Source: JACCYQ01 sp036675565 (GTDB taxonomy: Bacteria; Bacteroidota; Bacteroidia; Chitinophagales; Chitinophagaceae). From it: a stretch of DNA of 12,761 bases. Under the pieces are notes generated by a model. That model ran no database searches, had not been told where the DNA came from, and saw only the letters and a list, made by a program, of their open reading frames with translations. The stretch's first letter is position 1. The number at the start of each line of letters is the position of its first letter. The DNA is taken from positions 1-12,761 of the forward strand of contig JAKFER010000327.1 of NCBI GenBank assembly GCA_036675565.1, read 5' to 3'. Made by a program: the position numbers and the translations under genes. Below, piece by piece: positions 1 to 6,231 of the stretch.

Positions 1-398
1 AACTCTCTGCTTCATCTCAAAAAATTTTTTCAGAACAGCCTTTTGTAATTTCAAAACAGGCTGACAGGATGGGATACCAGTTGGTTGGTCAATCATTAAC
101 AACTGAAAATAAAAATGAATTGTTATCAACTGCGGTTAGCTTCGGAACCATACAATTATTGCCCAGCGGTCAACTGATTTTGTTGATGGCCGATCACCAG
201 TCCACCGGCGGCTACCCAAGAATAGCGCATGTTATTACTGCCCATCATAACCGGTTGGCGCAAATGAATCCCGGGCAAAACATCCGCTTTCGATTCACGG
301 ATATGCAAACGGCAGAAACACTTTATTTTAAACAACAACAAGATTTGCAGCTACTGCAAAATGCCTGTAAATTGAAACTGGAAGAATTATTCAAATAA
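1..398 (+). CDS. pxpC: 5-oxoprolinase subunit C (biotin-dependent carboxyltransferase-like), C-terminal part
   Basis: This is the 3' end of a gene that begins before the window; the first whole codon starts at position 3 and the frame is open to TAA at 396-398. About 131 residues are visible. The reading 'ISKQADRMGYQLVG', then 'GTIQLLPSGQLILLMAD' and 'TGGYPRIAHV', is the typical C-terminal half of the KipA/PxpC and urea amidolyase family. The ATG at 69 is an internal Met in the conserved DRMGY motif, not a start. PxpC works with PxpA and PxpB in the cytoplasm in ATP-dependent opening of 5-oxoproline (pyroglutamate) to glutamate. It lies 20 nt upstream of pxpA on the same strand, which supports an operon. 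pxpB would be expected just upstream of the window. Family and role are confident from motif and context; the N-terminal half cannot be judged. Confidence 0.9.
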   Translation, partial: LSASSQKIFSEQPFVISKQADRMGYQLVGQSLTTENKNELLSTAVSFGTIQLLPSGQLILLMADHQSTGGYPRIAHVITAHHNRLAQMNPGQNIRFRFTDMQTAETLYFKQQQDLQLLQNACKLKLEELFK

Positions 399-418
399 AA
401 ATAAACCAGGGAAAAAGT

Positions 419-1195
419 ATGAACCCGGGGAATCATACAGTCACGCAGGTTGATATCAATTGCGATATGGGTGAAGGAATGGATCATGATACGGGTATTA
501 TGCCTTTTATCAGTTCTGCCAATATCGCCTGCGGTTTTCATGCGGGGGATGAAAAAACCATGCAGCAAACCATTCTCCTGGCAATCGAAAATAAAGTAGC
601 TATTGGAGCTCATATATCATTCCCTGACAAAGAAAATTTTGGCCGCACGGAAATGCATCTTTCAAAAAATGAAATTGATGTACTGATTTTTCAACAACTA
701 ACCCGCATGCAAAAAATTGCAGAATCATTGGGTGCTGAAATACACCATGTAAAACCACATGGTGCTTTGTATAATATGTCGGCCCGGGATGCGGAATTGG
801 CAAATACCATTGCAAGCGCTGTAAAACAATTCAACCCGCATTTGATTTTATTTGGGTTGAGTGGCAGTCATTCAATCAGCGAAGCAAAAGCCATTGGATT
901 ACAAACCGCCAGTGAAACATTTGCGGACCGTCATTACAATGATGATGGTTCTTTGACTTCCCGTTCTCAGCCAAATGCCATGATCGAGGATGAAGAAGAA
1001 ATAATTCAACAGGTTTTGCAAATGGTACAAGAGGGAACGGTACCAACGGTAACGGGAAAAAAAATTCCTGTACTGGCGGAGACAATATGCATCCATGGTG
1101 ATGGAAAAAATGCATTAGCATTTGCAAGAATCATTTCATCTGTGTTGAAAAAGGAAAATATCCGCGTTGCGGCTCCACCATCGGTTACACAATAA
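419..1195 (+). CDS. pxpA: 5-oxoprolinase subunit A (LamB/YcsF family)
   Basis: A complete 258-residue protein, close to the usual PxpA length of about 250. Conserved family blocks are present: DINCDMGEG at residues 12-20, SANIACGFHAGDE at 33-45, VKPHGALYN at 111-119, ETFADRHYNDDGSLTSR near 166-182 and ICIHGD near 224-229. PxpA is the cytoplasmic subunit that, with PxpB and PxpC, converts 5-oxoproline to glutamate using ATP. The ATG at 419 is preferred because a purine-rich AGGGAAAA lies just upstream and the conserved region starts soon after. The gene sits between pxpC and an NRAMP-fold transporter, a pairing also known from the Bacillus subtilis ycsF-ycsG cluster. A small oddity is GAHISFPD (63-70), where relatives usually have Pro in place of Ile. 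Otherwise it looks intact. Confidence 0.95.
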   Translation: MNPGNHTVTQVDINCDMGEGMDHDTGIMPFISSANIACGFHAGDEKTMQQTILLAIENKVAIGAHISFPDKENFGRTEMHLSKNEIDVLIFQQLTRMQKIAESLGAEIHHVKPHGALYNMSARDAELANTIASAVKQFNPHLILFGLSGSHSISEAKAIGLQTASETFADRHYNDDGSLTSRSQPNAMIEDEEEIIQQVLQMVQEGTVPTVTGKKIPVLAETICIHGDGKNALAFARIISSVLKKENIRVAAPPSVTQ

Positions 1196-1199
1196 CGTT

Positions 1200-2366
1200 A
1201 TGCAAAAAAATTCTGCTATTGCGGGTGCTGCTTTCCTGATGGCTACTTCTGCCATCGGTCCGGGTTTTTTAACCCAGACCAGTTTATTTACGCAGGACCT
1301 GCTGGCCAGTTTTGGTTTTGTGATCCTTATTTCCATCCTGCTGGATATTGGTGCGCAGTTGAATATCTGGCGCATCATCACCATGAGTGAACAACCTGCA
1401 CAGGATATTGCAAACAAATTATTACCCGGACTCGGTTTTTTCCTCGCTGGTTTGATTGCTTTTGGCGGGCTGGTTTTCAATATCGGCAATATGGGTGGCA
1501 GTGGGCTTGGCCTGAACGTGCTCACCGGGATGTCACCAAAAGCTGGTGCCTTGATCAGTTGTTGTATTGCGCTGGGTGTTTTCTGGTACAAGGAGGCGGG
1601 CAAACTGATTGATCGCCTTGTTAAAATCCTCGGTTTACTGATGATTGCGTTAACGCTTTATATAGCCTTCTCCTCACGTCCACCATTAGCCGAAGCTTTG
1701 TACCGTACCGTATGGCCTGAAAAAATTGACCTGCTCAAAATTATTACTTTGGTAGGTGGAACGGTTGGCGGTTATATTTCTTTTGCCGGCGCTCACCGTT
1801 TATTGCAGGCAGGTATTAAAGGAAAAGAAAACCTGCCACAGGTAAACCGGAGTTCGGTCAGTGGTATTTTAATAACATCCTTCATGCGGTATATTCTTTT
1901 CCTTGCAGCATTGGGTGTGGTTTCGCAGGGTATCAATCTGGCTGCAGGAAACCCGGCTGCCTCGGTTTTTGAATCTGCTGCCGGCAAACCGGGTTATATT
2001 TTCTTCGGAATGGTATTATGGATCGCATCCATCACATCGGTTGTTGGCGCCTCTTATACTTCGGTTAGTTTCTGGCGATCGTTATCACCCTTTGTAAAAA
2101 AACACGAACAATGGGTGGTCAGTGTTTTTATCCTGTTATCAACCATTATTTTTTTAATTCGTGGCAACCCGGTTGGATTACTGGTATGGGCGGGTGCAGT
2201 GAATGGTCTCATTCTGCCATTGGCCCTTACTGTTATATTGATTGCTGCTTCACGACCAACTATCGTAAATCAATATAAGCACTCCATTACCCTGCAGCTT
2301 ATTGGCTGGCTTGTGGTTGCCGTTATGAGCTGGATGGGCTGGCAGGTGATTGCGAAAGTCTTTTAG
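1200..2366 (+). CDS. NRAMP-family transporter linked to 5-oxoprolinase (YcsG-like)
   Basis: A 388-residue, highly hydrophobic protein with about ten to eleven membrane segments and the NRAMP/LeuT-like layout. I place the start at ATG 1200, 4 nt after the pxpA stop, rather than TTG 1167: the extra 11 residues are polar and overlap pxpA, while the first helix begins right after Met1200. In helix 1 the canonical DPGN metal-binding motif reads GPGF (residues 20-23), and in helix 6 the MPH motif is replaced by FAGAH (195-199). The Asp, Asn and Met that bind Mn/Fe in classical NRAMP proteins are therefore missing. B. subtilis YcsG is an NRAMP homologue in the same gene setting. I infer an inner-membrane carrier for an organic substrate, perhaps 5-oxoproline, rather than a metal; the substrate is not proven. 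It ends at TAG 2364-2366. Confidence 0.88.
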   Translation: MQKNSAIAGAAFLMATSAIGPGFLTQTSLFTQDLLASFGFVILISILLDIGAQLNIWRIITMSEQPAQDIANKLLPGLGFFLAGLIAFGGLVFNIGNMGGSGLGLNVLTGMSPKAGALISCCIALGVFWYKEAGKLIDRLVKILGLLMIALTLYIAFSSRPPLAEALYRTVWPEKIDLLKIITLVGGTVGGYISFAGAHRLLQAGIKGKENLPQVNRSSVSGILITSFMRYILFLAALGVVSQGINLAAGNPAASVFESAAGKPGYIFFGMVLWIASITSVVGASYTSVSFWRSLSPFVKKHEQWVVSVFILLSTIIFLIRGNPVGLLVWAGAVNGLILPLALTVILIAASRPTIVNQYKHSITLQLIGWLVVAVMSWMGWQVIAKVF

Positions 2367-2607
2367 ATTGTTTAATGTTTCGGGTTATTTAGAACGTACA
2401 GAATTTATTGCGAATGGTTTTTAAAATGGTTGAACAATTATTAAATGATTGTTGAACGAATCTCCGTATTTATCAATAAAAATTCTAAAGCATGTTTTAA
2501 ATTTCAGAACCCGAAACCCGAAACTTTAAACCCAAAACTTTAAACTTTTTAATCCCTTAGCCAAATAAATAGTACAACTTTATTCAAATACGCCTAACTG
2601 GTAACTG
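2367..2607. repeat. Intergenic repeat module 1 (11-bp array plus CGAAAC block)
   Basis: This gap lies between two convergent genes. It contains GTTGAAC at 2429-2435, ATTAAAT at 2440-2446 and GTTGAAC at 2451-2457, each 11 bp apart with 4-nt spacers. After about 44 nt of AT-rich DNA comes TTTCAGAACCCGAAAC (from 2502) with a second CCCGAAAC ending at 2524, then TTTAAACCC and TTTAAAC at 2525-2545. GTTTCGGGTT at 2377-2386 is the exact reverse complement of AACCCGAAAC at 2508-2517 and again at 2515-2524, so a long-range hairpin is possible. The same parts recur in other gaps of this window. No classical terminator with a U-tract was found, although both flanking genes end here. Confidence 0.6.
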
Positions 2608-3360
2608 TCAAAATAATAACTGGCTGTTTTCAATGTCTTTCCCTTCATGAATAGTGTGCCAGGCACCCATTTGCGGTTCTCTTATATTGCGTAATACATA
2701 AATAGACTGGGCTGGCGTATAGCCCTCTGCAAGTTTATATACTTTTTCGCCTGTTGAAGTAACTGCTTCGTCTATAATGATGAAACAATGACCGGGACTG
2801 CCTGCTTTAATAATCACCGTGCCGACGGATAACCGGTTTACCTTTTTTAATTCTTTAGCAAGCGAAATGGTTCCCGCATAAGCATATACGATATCAAGAT
2901 AATTGCGCAGGGCGCTATGAGCTGGTTTTATAATTTGGCCTGGTTGTATAAACTTTACCTGGTTCCCGTTTACCACGGGCCTGATCCCATTGCAGTAAGC
3001 TAAAAATGTAAAAAGGTGGCCGCTGGTAAAATGAAATTCAATTTCGTTAAAACGCTTTTGCTTAAATAAATATTCGGCCCGCAGTCGCATGATGGCATCA
3101 GCACACTGCTGTAAATCGCGTTTTCCAATGTCATAATCAATTATTTCAAATGCTTTACCCGGGTTAGAAACCGGGTTGCCTGTATAATCTTCAATCGGTG
3201 TATTTTTTACAGGCAACCTTTGTAAAAAATGTTGCCAGGAACCTGGTTTATAATAAACTGGTTCGGGATCTTCAATGATAATATTTGTATTGACCGGCTG
3301 GCTACCGGAATCTGCACAACCGCTTGCAGTTGCGACCAGCAACAATAATAACCTTATCAT
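2608..3360 (-). CDS. DUF4846 family lipoprotein
   Basis: A 250-residue protein starting with a short hydrophobic signal and a likely lipobox, ASGC, with Cys15 as the lipidated residue. The first residues after Cys are Ala-Asp-Ser, and the mature protein would be membrane-anchored outside the cytoplasm. The body matches the DUF4846 family as I know it: IDYDIGKRDLQQCADAIMRL around residues 74-93, RAEYLF at 94-99, a YAGTISLAKEL segment near 161-171, GSPGHCFIIID at 187-197 and YTPAQSIYVLRN near 214-225. The molecular function of DUF4846 is not known to me. The conserved SPGH and PAQ motifs hint at an enzyme or binding site, but I do not assign one. The gene stands alone, convergent with the NRAMP gene and divergent from the K+ channel gene. 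It looks full length, ending in TGA. Confidence 0.85.
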   Translation of the reverse strand: MIRLLLLLVATASGCADSGSQPVNTNIIIEDPEPVYYKPGSWQHFLQRLPVKNTPIEDYTGNPVSNPGKAFEIIDYDIGKRDLQQCADAIMRLRAEYLFKQKRFNEIEFHFTSGHLFTFLAYCNGIRPVVNGNQVKFIQPGQIIKPAHSALRNYLDIVYAYAGTISLAKELKKVNRLSVGTVIIKAGSPGHCFIIIDEAVTSTGEKVYKLAEGYTPAQSIYVLRNIREPQMGAWHTIHEGKDIENSQLLF

Positions 3361-3541
3361 TTAATTATTTCAGGCTAAGATGCTGAGTCAACAGATATGC
3401 ATAAAGAATAAGAATTATTTTTTCCTCCTCCTGCATTTTCTTCAAATAACTTCATTACAAATAGCCTTATTTAAAAGTTTTAACTTGGCAGTAAAGAAAA
3501 TATTTCCATTAGAGGTTTAATCATAAGATTAATTTAGACAC
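3361..3541. other. Divergent intergenic region between DUF4846 gene and K+ channel gene
   Basis: About 180 bp of AT-rich DNA that must hold the promoters of both flanking genes. I found no good match to the Bacteroidota -7 box TAnnTTTG on either strand. A polypurine run AGGAGGAGG (minus strand, about 3424-3433) resembles a ribosome binding site but lies more than 60 nt upstream of the DUF4846 start and has no start codon at proper spacing. None of the intergenic repeat modules seen in other gaps occurs here. Confidence 0.5.
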
Positions 3542-4333
3542 ATGACTACCAGGCAAAAACTTTATCACATCATTTTCGAAACCAGTACACCTGCAGGCAG
3601 GCGGTTTGATACCATTTTATTATGGGTCATCATGTTCAGTGTACTCGTGGTTATGCTGGAAAGCATTCCCTCGCTTGGAAAACCCTATCTCAATATTTTT
3701 TTGACCATTGAATGGATACTGACCATTATTTTTACCATCGAATATTTTACCAGGATCTGGATCAGTCCCAAACCGCTGAAATATATTTTCAGTATCTGGG
3801 GACTTATTGATTTCATGTCCATTCTTCCAACCTATTTAAGTTTGCTGCTGTTTGGATATCATTATTTGGTGATCATCAGGATATTCAGACTGTTGCGACT
3901 TTTCAGGATTTTAAAACTGGTTCGGTTTTATTCCGAATCGCAGGTGCTGGCTAAGGCATTACGGGCTAGTTCTTACAAAATAGGAGTATTTCTTTGGACC
4001 GTCATGGCCCTGGTCATTTTTATGGGTACACTCATGTATGTTGTGGAGGGAAGTGAATCGGGATTCACCAGTATTCCGCAAAGTATTTATTGGGCCATCG
4101 TAACCATTACAACAGTAGGTTATGGAGATATGGTTCCTGTAACTGTGCTTGGTAAATTTATTTCATCATTCATCATGATAACTGGTTATGCTATCATTGC
4201 TGTTCCTACAGGTATTATCACGGTTGAAATGTCCAAAACCGGTTTGCTAAAAACAAAATGCAGCAACTGCAATTATGAAAATGATACCACTGCAAATTAT
4301 TGTAATAACTGCGGGTTTAAGTTGAATAGTTGA
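3542..4333 (+). CDS. Voltage-gated potassium channel with C-terminal zinc ribbon
   Basis: A 263-residue six-helix ion channel of the PF00520 type. Approximate helices are S1 22-42, S2 52-72, S3 83-105, S4 106-128, S5 145-168 and S6 204-228. S4 carries a positive charge at every third place: R113, R116, R119, R122, K125 and R128, a full voltage-sensor pattern. Acidic partners are visible in S2 (E67) and S3 (D90). The pore loop has TTVGYGD at 190-196, the K+ selectivity filter. It should form a homotetramer in the inner membrane and pass K+ in response to voltage. The cytoplasmic tail is only about 35 residues and ends in a CxxC-x10-CxxC zinc ribbon (C240, C243, C254, C257), replacing the RCK or cyclic-nucleotide domains found in many other channels. 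The gene is single, ending in TGA, with the sheath gene convergent downstream. Confidence 0.93.
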   Translation: MTTRQKLYHIIFETSTPAGRRFDTILLWVIMFSVLVVMLESIPSLGKPYLNIFLTIEWILTIIFTIEYFTRIWISPKPLKYIFSIWGLIDFMSILPTYLSLLLFGYHYLVIIRIFRLLRLFRILKLVRFYSESQVLAKALRASSYKIGVFLWTVMALVIFMGTLMYVVEGSESGFTSIPQSIYWAIVTITTVGYGDMVPVTVLGKFISSFIMITGYAIIAVPTGIITVEMSKTGLLKTKCSNCNYENDTTANYCNNCGFKLNS

Positions 4334-4501
4334 TTGGTTGATATTTTGATTGGTTTAACAATGGTTGAACTGTTGTTGAACGATAGGTAAAGAGTTGATC
4401 GGTTAATTAGTAGAACAAACGTTTTAAATTCACTTCGAATTTCAGAACCCGAAACCTTAAACCCAAAACAACAGTACCTTAAATCCAAACTCATATTTTT
4501 A
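4334..4501. repeat. Intergenic repeat module 2
   Basis: The gap between the convergent channel and sheath genes. GTTTAAC at 4353-4359, GTTGAAC at 4364-4370 and GTTGAAC at 4375-4381 follow an exact 11-bp period; a weaker GTTGATC lies at 4394-4400. After about 39 nt comes TTTCAGAACCCGAAACC (4440-4456), followed by TTAAACCC at 4457-4464 and a weaker CTTAAATCC further on. Order and orientation of the parts match module 1. No clear rho-independent terminator is visible. Confidence 0.6.
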
Positions 4502-5881
4502 TTAAGAATTCATTTTTTGCGAAATCCGCATAATGATAAATTCTGCCGGGCGTACAATGGCCAGCCCAATTTCAATGATCATTATTCCATTTTGTATATC
4601 AGCCGCCGTCATTGTTTCACCTAATCCTGTCTTTACAAAAAAAGCATGTTCAGGTTTAGCACCTTGTAGTGCGCCTGCACGCCATAAGGTGGTTAAATAA
4701 TTTTCAATCATGGCTCTTACCCTGATCCATGTATTGGTTTCATTGGGTTCAAATACAAAGGCGGATATCCCTTTTTTTACTGAAGATTCTATCATGATGA
4801 ATAAACGGCAAACGGAAATATATCGCCATTCATTATCATTACCTGCTAATGTTCTGCCACCCCAAACCAACGTGCCCCTGCCAGTAAACCGGCGGATGGC
4901 ATTGATGGATTTTCCTCCAACCGGGTCAACATTTAATCCTTCCTGTTCCTGCATGGTAATAATATGCGACGGCCCGGTAATGCCGGTAACCTGCACATTT
5001 GCCGGAGCCTTCCAAACACCACGATTTGCATCTATTGTAGTATAGATGCCTGCTATTGCACCACTGGCCGGTAATTCTACAAAAACATTATTCAGTGCGA
5101 TCTTGATTTTGTTGTACAGATCATTGCGGGTAGATTTTAAAATGTTCAGTGATTTATCACCACCAGGATCTTTTATGGTGATCAATGCATCGTCAGAGAA
5201 ATTATAATGGAGTATTGATTGCAGGTATGGATAATATGCAGCGCCATATTTTGCTTTGGTTACATCTCCCTGGATAAAAGAACGGAATACATCAACAGGT
5301 GTAGGGATTGTTCCATTTGTAATGGCTCCCGGGTTAATTTTTACATCAGCAATAAAAAACCGGTTTCTCAGCTTGCTGCATTGCGAGAGTGCATCGTTCA
5401 TTAAATCATAACACAACGCATCGGGTAAATTAACTGCATCCGGAATAACGATCAATGTTATTTCATCAATAGCTTCCAGTTTGTCGAGTGCTGTTTTTAA
5501 TTCATTTTTATCCGGGTTATTGGAATCGGGCCCGGCAGAAACAACATAACAACTGCCACCACCATTATTGAAAAACATCTGCATACTGTAATACAAAAAA
5601 CTATTTAATAAAGGGGCTGTACCGCTTGTAAATGCAATATCAACTTTACTGATGGTTTCATTGAAAGCAGTCAACGCAACCTGCTGTGCGGAAGCGGTTC
5701 CAAACAAAGCTTCATATTCAATTAAAGACTCAATGCGCACCGGCGTTAAGTTAGTCTCATCCTTTTGAGTATAACCTACAAAGGCGGGTACAGAAGATTC
5801 GACGGTTGAAATGGATGGAGGTAACACAGGTAATTCCTGGATGAAAACACCTGGCGTTCTCCATGATGTTCCCTTTGCCAT
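4502..5881 (-). CDS. Contractile tail sheath protein (phage/eCIS type), orphan
   Basis: A 459-residue protein with the hallmarks of contractile sheath subunits. The N-terminus, WRTPGVFIQELPVLPPSI (residues 7-24) followed by PAFVGYT, is the usual entry of phage, R-type pyocin and extracellular contractile injection system (eCIS) sheaths. The segment MFFNNGGGSCYVVSAG is the conserved FFxNGG-CYVV block. The C-terminal end, IGLAIVRPAEFIIMRISQ, matches the sheath C-terminal domain that links subunits. In such systems the sheath surrounds the inner tube and contracts to drive it into a target. No tube, baseplate, spike, ATPase or second sheath gene lies beside it: the upstream neighbour is repeat DNA and the downstream neighbour a convergent K+ channel. 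Length and both termini appear intact, so it is not an obvious fragment. It may serve a cluster elsewhere in the genome or be a relic. Confidence 0.9.
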   Translation of the reverse strand: MAKGTSWRTPGVFIQELPVLPPSISTVESSVPAFVGYTQKDETNLTPVRIESLIEYEALFGTASAQQVALTAFNETISKVDIAFTSGTAPLLNSFLYYSMQMFFNNGGGSCYVVSAGPDSNNPDKNELKTALDKLEAIDEITLIVIPDAVNLPDALCYDLMNDALSQCSKLRNRFFIADVKINPGAITNGTIPTPVDVFRSFIQGDVTKAKYGAAYYPYLQSILHYNFSDDALITIKDPGGDKSLNILKSTRNDLYNKIKIALNNVFVELPASGAIAGIYTTIDANRGVWKAPANVQVTGITGPSHIITMQEQEGLNVDPVGGKSINAIRRFTGRGTLVWGGRTLAGNDNEWRYISVCRLFIMIESSVKKGISAFVFEPNETNTWIRVRAMIENYLTTLWRAGALQGAKPEHAFFVKTGLGETMTAADIQNGIMIIEIGLAIVRPAEFIIMRISQKMNS

Positions 5882-5905
5882 GTTTTTTTTGTTGAATAAT
5901 GAATG

Positions 5906-5953
5906 GTTGATGAGTTGATTTGTTTAAAAGTTTAAAAGTTTAAGGGTTTAATC
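5906..5953 (+). repeat. 8-bp tandem array GTTTAAAA-like, six units
   Basis: Six consecutive octamers read GTTGATGA, GTTGATTT, GTTTAAAA, GTTTAAAA, GTTTAAGG and GTTTAATC with no gaps. The units start at 5906, 5914, 5922, 5930, 5938 and 5946. The array lies 25 nt upstream of the sheath gene start and runs into the 49-bp hairpin repeat. The half-site GTT(G/T)A is shared with the 11-bp array, suggesting the arrays are related. Confidence 0.6.
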
Positions 5954-5999
5954 CTTCGACAAGTTCCCACGATATACATCGGGGCAAGCAAGGATGACA
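5951..5999 (+). repeat. 49-bp hairpin repeat, copy 1
   Basis: This is a 49-bp element beginning ATCCTTCGACAAG and ending GCAAGGATGACA. Its reverse complement occurs at 8511-8559 with 47 of 49 bases identical; the differences are at element positions 10 and 14. ATCCTT and AAGGAT pair as an outer stem, and CCC-A-CGAT pairs with ATCGGGG around the loop ATAC with one bulged A. The form resembles dispersed bacterial palindromic (REP-like) elements. It lies between the sheath gene and the 11-bp array. Confidence 0.75.
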
Positions 6000-6000
6000 T

Positions 6001-6067
6001 GTTGAACAGTGGTTTAACGGTAGTTGAACAATTGTTAAACGATTGTTGATTGGTTTATTAGTTGATT
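6001..6067 (+). repeat. 11-bp-period GTTGAAC array
   Basis: Heptamers GTTGAAC, GTTTAAC, GTTGAAC, GTTAAAC and GTTGATT start at 6001, 6012, 6023, 6034 and 6045, exactly 11 bp apart with spacers agtg, ggta, aatt and gatt; another GTTGATT begins at 6061. The period is close to one turn of B-DNA and is not a multiple of three. This is the longest of four such arrays in the window. Confidence 0.7.
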
Positions 6068-6199
6068 AAAACGATTAAGCCCTATTAAATTTTCAGAACA
6101 CGAAACCCGAAACATTAAACTCGAAACAAACAAACCTTAAACCCGAAACAACAATATCTTAAACTCCTAAACCTTTAAACCCTTAAACATCTCCTCACC

Positions 6200-6227
6200 C
6201 CTAAACCCTAAACTCTAAACCCTAAAC
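6200..6227 (+). repeat. CCTAAAC heptamer tandem repeat
   Basis: Four contiguous heptamers, CCTAAAC, CCTAAAC, TCTAAAC and CCTAAAC, start at 6200, 6207, 6214 and 6221. The array ends 4 nt from the stop codon of the DUF1080 gene. Looser heptamers of the same kind stretch back to about 6115. Confidence 0.7.
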
Positions 6228-6231
6228 TTCC

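Larger units (their letters stand above)
5882..6231. repeat. Intergenic repeat module 3 (350 bp, no gene)
   Basis: This is a 350-bp gap with no credible gene. In order it contains an 8-bp tandem array (5906-5953), a 49-bp hairpin repeat (5951-5999), an 11-bp-period GTTGAAC array (6001-6051), a TTTCAGAACACGAAAC block from 6091 with a further CCCGAAAC ending at 6113, and mixed TTAAAC/CCTAAAC heptamers down to 6227, just beyond the stop codon of the DUF1080 gene. It is the most complete example of the composite intergenic structure in this window. The sheath gene promoter should lie within it, but no TAnnTTTG box was found. Confidence 0.65.

Noticed and set aside
876..1127. Minus-strand open frames inside pxpA and other genes
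   Set aside because: They are antisense shadows of well-supported genes, with no family motifs of their own.
1167..1199. A TTG start for the NRAMP gene that overlaps pxpA
   Set aside because: ATG 1200 lies directly before the first hydrophobic helix and 4 nt after the pxpA stop; the extra residues look like pxpA sequence in another frame.
3421..3436. Strong ribosome binding site AGGAGGAGG on the minus strand
   Set aside because: It is over 60 nt from the DUF4846 start codon and has no start codon at a fitting distance; ribosome binding sites of this kind are also uncommon in this group.
6001..6067. A CRISPR-like array
   Set aside because: The repeated unit is only 7 bp with 4-nt spacers, far shorter than CRISPR repeats and spacers, and no cas gene is present.
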